Positions 15,523 to 23,032 of a DNA stretch of 64,000 bases are shown one piece after another (position 1 is the stretch's first letter; each line of letters opens with the position of its first letter). The position numbers and the translations under genes are program-made. The stretch covers positions 40,483 to 104,482 of the forward strand of contig NZ_JAVFWN010000020.1 of the NCBI RefSeq assembly GCF_030929495.1, in the 5' to 3' direction. The DNA is from Nocardioides sp. LHD-245 (GTDB taxonomy: Bacteria; Actinomycetota; Actinomycetes; Propionibacteriales; Nocardioidaceae). Below the pieces are notes generated by a model, which was not told the DNA's origin, ran no database searches, and was given only the letters and a program-made list of their open reading frames with translations.

Positions 15523-16500
15523 ATGCGCGCTGTCACCCAGGCCGCCCCGGGCGGACCCGAGACCCTCGTCGTCACCGAGCTCCCCGACCCGGTGCCGGGG
15601 CCGGGCGAGGTCCTGCTCGACGTGGCCGCGACCGCCGTCAACCGAGCCGACCTGCTGCAGCGGCAGGGCTTCTACCCGCCGCCGCCCGGTGCCTCGGACG
15701 TGATCGGGCTGGAGTGCAGCGGGACCGTCGCCGCGGTCGGCACGGGCGTCACCGCGTGGGCCGTCGGTGACGAGGTGTGCGCGCTGCTGGCCGGCGGCGG
15801 CTACGCGAGCCGCGTCGTCGTACCCGAGGGGCAGGTGATGCCCGTCCCCGACGGCATCGACCTGGTGAGCGCCGCGGCCCTGCCCGAGGTGGCGTGCACG
15901 GTGTGGTCCAACGTCTTCATGGTGGCGGGGCTGCGGCCCGGCGACGCCTTCCTCGTGCACGGCGGCGGGGGCGGGATCGGCACGTTCGCGATCCAGCTGG
16001 CCGCGGCGTCCGGAGCGCGGGTGTTCACGACCGCGGGCAGCGAGGAGAAGCTCGCCCGCTGCCGCGAGCTCGGCGCCGAGGTGGCGATCAACTACCGCGA
16101 CGAGGACTTCGTCGGCGTCGTCCGGCAGGCGACCGACGGCGCCGGCGCGGACGTCGTCCTCGACAACATGGGCGCCAAGTACCTCGACCGCAACGTCGAC
16201 GTCCTCGCCGACGAGGGCCGCCTGGTCGTCATCGGCCTGCAGGGCGGAGCCAAGGCCGAGCTGAACCTCGGGAAGCTGCTCTCGAAGCGGGGCGCCGTGA
16301 TCGCGACGGCACTGCGCACCCGCCCGGTCGAGGGCAAGGCGCGGATCTGCGCGTCGGTCGTCGAGCACGTGTGGCCGCACGTCGCCGACGGCTCGATCCG
16401 GCCGGTCGTCTCGGCCGTGCTCCCCCTCGACGACGTCGCCGAGGCGCACCGGATGATCGAGTCCGGCGACGCGGTCGGCAAGGTCCTGCTCACCCCCTGA
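15523..16500 (+). CDS. NAD(P)H-quinone oxidoreductase, PIG3-type medium-chain reductase
   Basis: The 325-aa protein has the quinone-oxidoreductase fold: MRAVTQAAPGGPETLVV at the N-terminus, NRADLLQRQGFYPPPPGASDVIGLECSG in the catalytic domain, and the NADPH-binding HGGGGGIGTFAIQLA near residue 150. The family reduces quinones or alpha,beta-unsaturated carbonyls and lacks the zinc of alcohol dehydrogenases. It follows the DUF6457 gene by 19 bp on the same strand. CAGACT lies 6 nt before the ATG, so it may have its own leaderless promoter. A hairpin at 16494-16519 ends the transcript. Confidence 0.9.
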   Translation: MRAVTQAAPGGPETLVVTELPDPVPGPGEVLLDVAATAVNRADLLQRQGFYPPPPGASDVIGLECSGTVAAVGTGVTAWAVGDEVCALLAGGGYASRVVVPEGQVMPVPDGIDLVSAAALPEVACTVWSNVFMVAGLRPGDAFLVHGGGGGIGTFAIQLAAASGARVFTTAGSEEKLARCRELGAEVAINYRDEDFVGVVRQATDGAGADVVLDNMGAKYLDRNVDVLADEGRLVVIGLQGGAKAELNLGKLLSKRGAVIATALRTRPVEGKARICASVVEHVWPHVADGSIRPVVSAVLPLDDVAEAHRMIESGDAVGKVLLTP

Positions 16501-16519
16501 TCGGACAGCCCGATCGGGG
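16494..16519. terminator. Bidirectional terminator-like hairpin
   Basis: CCCCTGATCGG and CCGATCGGGG pair around a short loop between the convergent quinone oxidoreductase and VOC genes. It overlaps the oxidoreductase stop codon. Confidence 0.5.
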
Positions 16520-16524
16520 CGCGG

Positions 16525-16911
16525 TCAGACCGGCCTGCTGTCGTCCAGGCACAGGATGTTGTCCTCGCTGTCCTTGAACCAGGCGGCGTGGCCCATGCCC
16601 GCCATCCCCGCCACGTCGCCGTCCCAGGTCACACCGGGCATGTCGTAGTGCTCGAAGCTCAGGCCGGACGCCTTGAGCTCCTCGACCACCGGCCGGACGT
16701 CGGGCACGTGGAGCTGGGCGATCGTGTGCCCGGCCTTCCCCGCCTCCTGCGTCTCGTAGAGGAAGAAGTCCGTTCCACCCGTCCGGTAGACCAGCCCGCC
16801 CGGGTTCTCGTCGACCGGCTCGAGGCCGAGGGTGTCGGAGTAGAAGCGACGGGCGCGCGCGAGGTCCGCGGCCGGGATGTTCGCGGTGACGGTGCAGCCC
16901 TCCAGCAGCAT
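16525..16911 (-). CDS. VOC superfamily (glyoxalase/bleomycin-resistance fold) protein
   Basis: The 128-aa protein is a single pair of beta-alpha-beta-beta-beta modules: CTVTANIPAADLARARRFYSDTLGLEPVDENPGG at the start and AWFKDSEDNILCLDDSRPV at the end, the latter with the family's terminal D-x-x-x-N-x-L-x-L strand. A GAGGAGG site lies before the ATG at 16911. It follows the upstream 196-aa gene by 13 bp, so the two form an operon. The function (dioxygenase, isomerase or binding protein) cannot be told from sequence. Confidence 0.85.
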   Translation of the reverse strand: MLLEGCTVTANIPAADLARARRFYSDTLGLEPVDENPGGLVYRTGGTDFFLYETQEAGKAGHTIAQLHVPDVRPVVEELKASGLSFEHYDMPGVTWDGDVAGMAGMGHAAWFKDSEDNILCLDDSRPV

Positions 16912-16924
16912 CGGACGGCCCTCC

Positions 16925-17515
16925 TCAGGCGCTCAGGAAGCGTGGGTGGTGGAGATCGAGGAAGGTCGCGTCCCGCATGGCGTACTCCAGCTCCCGGCGT
17001 ACGTCGGCGGGCGGCTCGACCCGCTCGCCCTCCCGGGCCGCCTCCTCCGAGGTGAAGGCGACGGTCTCGACGAAGGAGCCGTCGGGCTCGATCGCGAGCG
17101 TCCCGCCCAGGATCTCCGGGCGCATCTCGTGGAGGGTCGTCGTGTCCGCCAGCATCGCCTTGAGACGCCCGGGGTCGTCGACCCGCCCCGTGATGACCTG
17201 GACGAAGCCGGCCTCGTCGGAGCCGCCGTCGAGGAACAGGGTGACGTCGTCGCAGTCGTGGAAGGTCGGCGGAGCGTCCATCAGGGCGCCGAACCGCTCG
17301 GCCCAGGCGCCCTGCTCGGAGCGTTCGGAGTTCGCCATCGCGGCATCCCGCGACGCGAAGCGGACGACCGCCACCAGCTGGTCGTCGTCGGTGAAGCCGT
17401 AGGTGCCGCCCAGCCAGCCGGCCGCGCCGGGCGCCAGGTCGCGGCGCCACTCCTCGAGCAGTGCCTGGGCCTCGTCCTGCCGGGTGCAGGGGCCCTGGAT
17501 CATCTGGATGAACAT
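16925..17515 (-). CDS. Tandem dimeric alpha-beta-barrel (ABM-like) protein
   Basis: The 196-aa protein appears to hold two related ferredoxin-like halves. The first begins MFIQMIQGPCTRQDEAQALLEEW and the second GFVQVITGRVDDPGRLKAML, each followed by a sarcosine/Trp-rich strand and a conserved E or F pattern as in antibiotic-biosynthesis-monooxygenase folds. An AGGAGG site precedes the start. It is the first gene of a two-gene operon with the VOC protein. No catalytic residues are certain; small-molecule modification or stress response is possible. Confidence 0.65.
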   Translation of the reverse strand: MFIQMIQGPCTRQDEAQALLEEWRRDLAPGAAGWLGGTYGFTDDDQLVAVVRFASRDAAMANSERSEQGAWAERFGALMDAPPTFHDCDDVTLFLDGGSDEAGFVQVITGRVDDPGRLKAMLADTTTLHEMRPEILGGTLAIEPDGSFVETVAFTSEEAAREGERVEPPADVRRELEYAMRDATFLDLHHPRFLSA

Positions 17516-17697
17516 GTCGTGCTGCCTCCTCGGTCATGGGTCCGTCGTGATGTCGTTGTGAGGTCCACGAGACCGGTCGAGGCAGGTCGTACCGGGCCCC
17601 GGCCGGGCCCCGTCCGCAACCTACGCCCGCCGGGCGGGCGCGCCATCACCCAACGGGGGGATCCCTCGGCGCGGCCAAGGACGCACGGGGGTGCCGG

Positions 17698-17703
17698 TAG
17701 GTT
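17698..17703 (+). promoter_or_regulatory. Leaderless -10 box of bpa
   Basis: TAGGTT ends 6 nt before the ATG at 17710, placing the transcription start at or next to the start codon. Confidence 0.6.
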
Positions 17704-17709
17704 GGGGGC

Positions 17710-18330
17710 ATGAGCGAGAACGCCTCCGGGAGCGAAGAGCACATCGTCGTCATCGGACCCGACGGCCAGCCGATCGGCACCGTCTCCGCGTCCGCCGTCG
17801 AGCAGGCCGGCGGCGCCGACCAGGACGACGACGACGGCGAGCGCGCGCTGACCGACCTGGTCGAGCAGCCGGCCAAGGTGATGCGGATCGGCAGCATGAT
17901 CCGGCAGCTCCTCGAGGAGGTGAAGGCGGCCCCGCTCGACGAGGCCAGCCGGAGCCGGCTCGCCGCCATCCACCGCTCGTCGATCGCGGAGCTCGAGCAG
18001 GGCCTGGCTCCCGAGCTGGTCGAGGAGCTGGAGCGGCTCTCCCTGCCGTTCTCGGAGAACGCCACCCCCTCGGAGTCGGAGCTGCGGATCGCCCAGGCCC
18101 AGCTCGTCGGCTGGCTCGAGGGGCTCTTCCACGGCATCCAGACCGCGATCTACGCCCAGCAGATGGCGGCGCGCGCGCAGTTCGAGCAGATCCGCCGTGC
18201 CCTCCCGCCGGGCATGAGCCTCGGCCCCGGCGGTCCCGGGGCCGCGCCCGGCGCCCACCCGCAGGAGCAGGCAGCGCCGGATCAGCAGGGCGGCGACCCG
18301 TCGTCGTCCTCCGGCGGGATGTACCTCTGA
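17710..18330 (+). CDS. bpa: Bacterial proteasome activator (Bpa family)
   Basis: The 206-aa protein matches Bpa/PafE. It has a disordered acidic N-terminus with HIVVIGPDGQPIG, and a four-helix core from about 50 to 160 containing LVEQPAKVMRIGSMIRQLLEE and QLVGWLEGLFHGIQTAIYAQQM. A Gly/Pro/Ser-rich tail ends GGMYL; the last four residues match the GxYL motif that docks into the 20S proteasome and opens its gate. Bpa rings feed unfolded proteins to the proteasome without ATP. The gene is leaderless (TAGGTT, 6 nt, ATG). Its presence implies the host has a 20S proteasome encoded elsewhere. Confidence 0.92.
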   Translation: MSENASGSEEHIVVIGPDGQPIGTVSASAVEQAGGADQDDDDGERALTDLVEQPAKVMRIGSMIRQLLEEVKAAPLDEASRSRLAAIHRSSIAELEQGLAPELVEELERLSLPFSENATPSESELRIAQAQLVGWLEGLFHGIQTAIYAQQMAARAQFEQIRRALPPGMSLGPGGPGAAPGAHPQEQAAPDQQGGDPSSSSGGMYL

Positions 18331-18348
18331 GCCGAGGGCGCCGAGGCC

Positions 18349-18987
18349 TCAGGGACGACGGCGGCCGAGGCGGGAGACCAGCAGCAGGCCGAGGAGGCCG
18401 ATCAGGCTGATCGCGCCGCCCGACGCCAGCACCCGCCCGATCTGAGGTGGGTCGCCCAACGGCTCGTCGGGCTGGTGGAAGCTCACCGGGGTGGGCTGCG
18501 GCTCGGGCACGGGCGGGGGCTCGACCGACGATAGGTACGCCTTGAGCGTGGCGGCGATCTTCGGCGTCAGCCCGCCGGGCAGGGGCACCGCGCCGCCGCA
18601 GGCGTCGGCGACGATGCCGGCGGCGGTGTCGTGGGTGAAGAAGACGTACGACGCCCCCTGCGCCACGCCCGGCTGCGCGCCGACCGGCCAGTCGACGGTC
18701 ACCGAGGCCTGCTGGCCCTTCGCGACATCGCCCCGCCAGGCCCGGCGTACCGAGACGACATAGGAGACCCGGCCCGAGCCGGCGGTCGGCGTGGCGACGT
18801 CGACCCGGCCGGCGAAGACGTCGTCCGAGGCCGCCGCGCGCTGGTCGACCGCTCGCTCGTCGGTGAGGTCGACCGGCGGGCACTCGGCGGGCAGCCCGCC
18901 TGCCGAGCCCGCGGCGGAGCCCGTCAGGACGACCAGCGGCACGGTCGCCGCGAGCAGGGCGGCGCGGAGCAGGCGGGGGGACGTCAC
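18349..18987 (-). CDS. Secreted protein with C-terminal membrane anchor
   Basis: From the GTG at 18987 (212 aa) the protein has a signal peptide (LLRAALLAATVPLVVLTGSAAGSAGG), a ~130-residue extracellular part with ADACGGAVPLP and paired cysteines, a proline-rich stalk (VEPPPVPEPQPTPV), and a C-terminal hydrophobic helix with basic end LVSRLGRRRP. This is a type I membrane layout. The folded part (DDVFAGRVDVATP... RRAWRGDVAKGQQASVTV) resembles the TIMP-like/NTR beta-barrel region of actinobacterial surface proteins (tentative). The start overlaps the stop of the HAD gene by 4 nt (GTGA), so they are cotranscribed. Confidence 0.75.
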   Translation of the reverse strand: MTSPRLLRAALLAATVPLVVLTGSAAGSAGGLPAECPPVDLTDERAVDQRAAASDDVFAGRVDVATPTAGSGRVSYVVSVRRAWRGDVAKGQQASVTVDWPVGAQPGVAQGASYVFFTHDTAAGIVADACGGAVPLPGGLTPKIAATLKAYLSSVEPPPVPEPQPTPVSFHQPDEPLGDPPQIGRVLASGGAISLIGLLGLLLVSRLGRRRP

Positions 18988-19835
18988 CCGTCCATCCCAG
19001 CAGATCCGGGGACGGGGAACCAGCGACCGATCTCGACGGCCGCGCCGTCGTCGTCGACGGAGGCGGTCACCGCGTCGGCGACCTCCTTGACCTCGTCGAT
19101 GGCCTGGCCCATGGCCACGCCGCGGCCGGACCACCCCAGCATCTCGATGTCGTTGCGGCCGTCGCCGATCGCCAGCACGTCGGCCCGGTCGATGCCGAGC
19201 TGCTGGGCGACGTACTCGAGGCCGGACGCCTTCGAGACCCCGACGGGGGCGAGATCCAGCCAGGCGGTCCAGCCCACGATGTAGTCGGTGCCGTGCAGGC
19301 CGAGGCTGGCCGCGAGCGCGACGAAGTCCTCGGCCGTGGCCTTCGGGTCGCGGATGATCACCCGGCTGACGGGCTCGGCGACCATGTCCTCGACGGCGGC
19401 CACGATCGTCGCGCCGCCGAGCTCACCGTCGGGGAAGGCGCCCGACACCCGGTAGCCGACCCCGCGCTCCTCGACCGCGACCAGCGCGTCGGGGTGTCGT
19501 TCGAGAACGGCCGCGACCGCCTCACGGGCGTCGAAGGTGACCTCGTGGACCACCTCGGCGGGCGGGTACCTCAGGACGACGGCGCCGTTGGCCGCGACGA
19601 TCCACAGCTTCTCGCCGTGACCGTGGAGGGCGAGCTTGTCGGCGACGACGGTCATGTTGTGCGGCGCGCGGCCCGACGAGAGGACGATGTGGGCACCCGA
19701 ATCGAGCACCCGCTGGACGGCGTCGTGCACCGCCGGGGTGACCTCCTCGTGGCTCATCCCGAGCCCGGTCACCCATTTGAGCAGGGTGCCGTCGATGTCG
19801 AGCGCGACGAGGCGGGGCTGCCAGTCGCTGCTCAT
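18984..19835 (-). CDS. HAD-superfamily phosphatase, Cof type
   Basis: I start at the ATG at 19835 (283 aa). The four HAD motifs are present: LVALDIDGTLL (DxDGT nucleophile), VLSSGRAP, the lysine in GVSKASGLEYVAQQ, and AIGDGRNDIEMLG (GDxxND). The C2-type cap between about 95 and 200 places it with Cof/YbiV phosphatases, which act on sugar phosphates or flavin nucleotides. It overlaps the serS stop by 4 nt and the downstream membrane-protein gene by 4 nt, so serS, this gene and the next form an operon. Confidence 0.9.
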   Translation of the reverse strand: MSSDWQPRLVALDIDGTLLKWVTGLGMSHEEVTPAVHDAVQRVLDSGAHIVLSSGRAPHNMTVVADKLALHGHGEKLWIVAANGAVVLRYPPAEVVHEVTFDAREAVAAVLERHPDALVAVEERGVGYRVSGAFPDGELGGATIVAAVEDMVAEPVSRVIIRDPKATAEDFVALAASLGLHGTDYIVGWTAWLDLAPVGVSKASGLEYVAQQLGIDRADVLAIGDGRNDIEMLGWSGRGVAMGQAIDEVKEVADAVTASVDDDGAAVEIGRWFPVPGSAGMDG

Positions 19836-21112
19836 CGGCTCACGGGCTCCAGCACCTCGAGGCCGCCCAGGTGGGGCCGCAGGGCCTGCGGGACCCGGAC
19901 CGATCCGTCGGCCTGCTGGTGCGTCTCGAGGACGGCGACGATCGCGCGGGTGATCGCGGTGAGCGTCCCGTTGAGCGTCGCGATCGGGCCGGTCCTGTCG
20001 CCGAACCGGCCGCGGGTGTCGAGGCGCCGGGTCTGGAAGTCGGTGCAGTTGGAGGTCGAGGTGAGCTCGCGGTACTTGCCCTGGGTGGGGATCCACGCCT
20101 CGCAGTCGAACTTGCGGATCGCGCTGCCGCCCAGGTCGCCCGCGGCGATGTCGACGACGCGGTAGGCCAGCTCCAGCTTGTCGAGGAACTCCTTCTCCCA
20201 CGCGAGCAGCCGCTGGTGCTCGTCCGCGGCGTCCTCGAGCGTGGCGTAGACGAACATCTCGACCTTGTCGAACCAGTGGACCCGGATGATCCCCTTGGTG
20301 TCCTTGCCGTGCGAGCCCGCCTCCTTGCGGAAGCAGGGGCTGAACGAGGCGTATCGTCGCGGCAGCGAGGCCCCGTCGAGGATCTCCTGCGAGTGGTACG
20401 CCGCCATCGGCACCTCGGACGTGCCGACGAGGTAGAGGTCCTCGCCCTCGATCCGGTAGATGTCCTCCCCGCCGCCCTGGTCGAGATAGCCGGTGCCCGC
20501 CATCGCCTCGGTGCGCACCAGCGACGGCGCGATCACCTGGGTGAAGCCCGCGCCGCGCGCCTGCTCCATGGCCAGGTTGACCAACGCCAGCTCCAGCTGG
20601 GCGCCGACGCCGGTGAGGAAGTAGAAGCGGCTTCCGCTGACCTTGGCCCCGCGCTCGAGGTCGATGGCGCCGAGCATCCGGCCGAGCTCGACGTGGTCGC
20701 GGGGCTCGAAGCCCTCGGCGGCGAAGTCGCGCGGCGTACCGATCTCCTCGAGGACCACGAAGTCGTCCTCGCCGCCGGCCGGGGTCTCGTCGGCGACCAC
20801 GTTGGGGATCGCCTTGAGGGCCGTCGTCCAGGCCTCGTCGGCCGTGGTCTGCGCGGCCTCCAGGTCCTTGACCTCCGCCGAGAGCTGCTTGACCTGCGCC
20901 AGCAGGGCCTGCTTCTCGTCGCCGGACGCCTGGGCGACCTGCTTGCCGAAGGTCTTCTGCGCGGAGCGCTTCTCCTCGAAGGCGGCGATCGCGGCGCGGC
21001 GTGCGGTGTCGGCCTCGAGCGCGCGGTCGACCACGTCGGGAGAGGCCCCGCGCTTGGCCTGCGAGGCACGGACGCGGTCGGGCTCGTCGCGGAGGATGCG
21101 CGGGTCGATCAT
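19832..21112 (-). CDS. serS: Seryl-tRNA synthetase
   Basis: From MIDPRILRDEPDRVR at 21112 the protein is 426 aa, the normal length. The N-terminal coiled-coil arm (EKRSAQKTFGKQVAQ... LEAAQTTADEAW) is the tRNA-Ser-binding antiparallel helix pair. Class II motif 2 (FSPCFRKEAGSHGKDTKGIIRVHWFDKVE) and motif 3 (NGTLTAITRAIVAVLE) are clear. It charges the two serine tRNAs found in this window among others. TAGCCT lies 7 nt before the ATG, consistent with a leaderless transcript. The HAD and membrane-protein genes follow in the same operon. Confidence 0.96.
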   Translation of the reverse strand: MIDPRILRDEPDRVRASQAKRGASPDVVDRALEADTARRAAIAAFEEKRSAQKTFGKQVAQASGDEKQALLAQVKQLSAEVKDLEAAQTTADEAWTTALKAIPNVVADETPAGGEDDFVVLEEIGTPRDFAAEGFEPRDHVELGRMLGAIDLERGAKVSGSRFYFLTGVGAQLELALVNLAMEQARGAGFTQVIAPSLVRTEAMAGTGYLDQGGGEDIYRIEGEDLYLVGTSEVPMAAYHSQEILDGASLPRRYASFSPCFRKEAGSHGKDTKGIIRVHWFDKVEMFVYATLEDAADEHQRLLAWEKEFLDKLELAYRVVDIAAGDLGGSAIRKFDCEAWIPTQGKYRELTSTSNCTDFQTRRLDTRGRFGDRTGPIATLNGTLTAITRAIVAVLETHQQADGSVRVPQALRPHLGGLEVLEPVSR

Positions 21113-21189
21113 GCGGCTCAGGCTAGCCGTCGGGGCCCACCCGCCGCGCATCGGTTTGTCTGTGGTCGGCGGGGCGGGGGCGGCTGCGG

Positions 21190-21275
21190 CTTCATCACGT
21201 TATGTAGGCGAGCCGACGGTTCTGTAGTGGGGCTCGCCACGGGATGCGCCGGTCCGCCTACATAACGTGATGAAG
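21190..21275. repeat. 84-bp palindromic element, copy 1
   Basis: The arms TTCATCACGTTATGTAGGC (21191-21209) and its exact reverse complement (21256-21274) enclose 46 nt, and one more base pairs on each side. The interior holds a second possible stem, GGCGAGCC/GGCTCGCC, and the motif TTCTGTAG. Copy 2 at 54884-54967 has the same total length and a similar interior. This copy lies between the serS promoter side and the 3' end of the aldo/keto reductase gene. Confidence 0.9.
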
Positions 21276-21285
21276 GCGCGCCCCC

Positions 21286-22284
21286 TCAGTACGGCGAGAT
21301 GGGCGCGGGCGCGGGGAAGAGCAGATCCAGCTCGGCGAGATCCTCGGCCGTGGGAACCCAGGCGTCGGCGGACGCGTTGGCGGCGACCTGCTCGGTCGAG
21401 GTGGCCCCCGCGATGACCGACGAGACGGGCGACTGGGCGAGCAGCCAGCCGATGGCGACAGTGACCTCCGAGATCCCCCGGGCGGCGGCGAACGCCGAGT
21501 ACGCCCGGAGGGTCGGCGAGACCGCGTCCTCGAGCAGGTGCGCGCGGGTATGGGCCAGCCGGGTGCCCTCGGGGGCGGTGCCGGAGGCGTACTTGCCGGT
21601 GAGCAGCCCGTTGGCCAGCGGGAAGTAGGGCAGCACGCCGAGCCCGAACTCCCGCGCGGCGGGCAACACCTCCAACTCCGCGCGCCGGTCGGTGAGGTTG
21701 TAGTGGTTCTGCGCGGACACGAAGCGCTCGACGCCGAGCTCGCGCGCGACGTACTCGGCCTGGGCGATCTGCCAGCCGGACCGGTTCGAGTGCCCGAGGT
21801 AGCGGACCTTGCCCTCGCGGACCAGGTCGTCGAGGGCCGCCATCGTCTCCTCGATCGGGGTACGCGGGTCGGGGGTGTGGAACTGGTAGAGGTCGATCCA
21901 GTCCGTGCCGAGACGGCGCAGCGACGCCTCGACGGCCGTGCGGAGGTAGCGGCGCGAGCCCCGGGCGCCGAAGTCGGGCCCGTTGACCCCGCCCATGTCC
22001 ATGCCGAACTTCGTGGCGACGATCACCTCGGACCGTCGGGCGCCCAGCGCCCGGCCGAGCCGCTCCTCGGCGAGACCGGGCGTGGCGCCGTACGTGTCGG
22101 CGACGTCGAAGAGGGTGATCCCCGCGTCGATCGCCGCGCCGACCACACGGTCGCTGGCCTCCTGCGACGCGGTGGCGGCGCCGGGCCGGCCCAGGTTGTT
22201 GCAGCCGAGGCCGACGCGGGAGACGACGAGGCCGGAGCGGCCGAGGGGCACGGCGGAGGGGGGCACAGGGGTGGGGGACGTCAT
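21286..22284 (-). CDS. Aldo/keto reductase
   Basis: From the ATG at 22284 the protein is 332 aa. The catalytic tetrad is visible: Asp and Tyr in LFDVADTYGATPGLAE, Lys in EVIVATKFGMDM, and His in DLYQFHTPDPRTPIEE. The C-terminal NADPH-binding loop is SSVIAGATSTEQVAAN. The protein resembles the YajO/Gpr-type reductases. TACCGT sits 7 nt before the start, suggesting a leaderless transcript. It is divergent from the DinB-family gene. The substrate is unknown. Confidence 0.9.
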   Translation of the reverse strand: MTSPTPVPPSAVPLGRSGLVVSRVGLGCNNLGRPGAATASQEASDRVVGAAIDAGITLFDVADTYGATPGLAEERLGRALGARRSEVIVATKFGMDMGGVNGPDFGARGSRRYLRTAVEASLRRLGTDWIDLYQFHTPDPRTPIEETMAALDDLVREGKVRYLGHSNRSGWQIAQAEYVARELGVERFVSAQNHYNLTDRRAELEVLPAAREFGLGVLPYFPLANGLLTGKYASGTAPEGTRLAHTRAHLLEDAVSPTLRAYSAFAAARGISEVTVAIGWLLAQSPVSSVIAGATSTEQVAANASADAWVPTAEDLAELDLLFPAPAPISPY

Positions 22285-22373
22285 GTCCTCGACGGTAACC
22301 GGGCCGCGCAGCGGTCCGGTGTCGGTGTCCGCCTCTAGGTTGACGACGTCCCCCACCGGAGCGGAGCCGCCTC

Positions 22374-22967
22374 ATGTACGCACCCACCCTCGACGACGAG
22401 ATCACCAGCCTGACCCGCTACATCGACCAGCAGCTCGACGCGATCCGGGCCGCGGCGTACGGCCTGACGGAGGAGCAGGCCCGGGCCACGCCCTGTCGCA
22501 GCGAGCTGTCGATCGGCGGCCTCCTCAAGCACACGCTCCACGGGATGCGTGGCGCGGTGGGGCGCCTGCGCGGAGACGCGGCGGCCCACGACACCAGTGA
22601 GGCGGGCGTCGCGGCCTACCTCGCGCAGTTCCGGCTCACCGACGACGAGACGACGCTCGAGGTACTCGCCGCCTGGGATGCCGCGCGCGCCGACCTGCTC
22701 GCCGCGCTGGCTGACGCCGATCCGGGCGCCGAGGTGCTCGCACCGGCCGAGCCGTGGCACGGTCGGTTCGAGCCGCAGCCGATCCACCTGCGCTTCTTCC
22801 TGCTGCACCAGGTGGAGGAGTTCGCGCGCCACGCCGGCCACGCCGACATCATCCGCGAGCAGCTCGACGGCGTCTCCGTCCCGGCGCTGGTGCTCACGGT
22901 CGAGGGGGCTCCGGCCAACCCGTTCTTCACCCCGTTCGAGCCGGCACCGGGGACGATCGGCACCTGA
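22374..22967 (+). CDS. DinB-family (DUF664) protein, probable mycothiol-dependent enzyme
   Basis: The 197-aa protein is a helical bundle: DDEITSLTRYIDQQLDAIRAA, then LLKHTLHGMRGAVGR and RFFLLHQVEEFARHAGHADIIREQLDG. The histidines in LLKH and in the HQVEEFARHAGH segment form the three-His metal site of DinB folds. DUF664 members of actinobacteria are mycothiol-dependent transferases or isomerases. The ATG at 22374 follows GGAGCGGAG. A TAGGTT box lies about 35 bp upstream. Confidence 0.85.
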   Translation: MYAPTLDDEITSLTRYIDQQLDAIRAAAYGLTEEQARATPCRSELSIGGLLKHTLHGMRGAVGRLRGDAAAHDTSEAGVAAYLAQFRLTDDETTLEVLAAWDAARADLLAALADADPGAEVLAPAEPWHGRFEPQPIHLRFFLLHQVEEFARHAGHADIIREQLDGVSVPALVLTVEGAPANPFFTPFEPAPGTIGT

Positions 22968-23032
22968 TCCGGGCAGAGGCCCACCGCGCCGCCGCTGCGC
23001 GGTCCCGGCCGCAGTTGACCTATTCTCCGGGG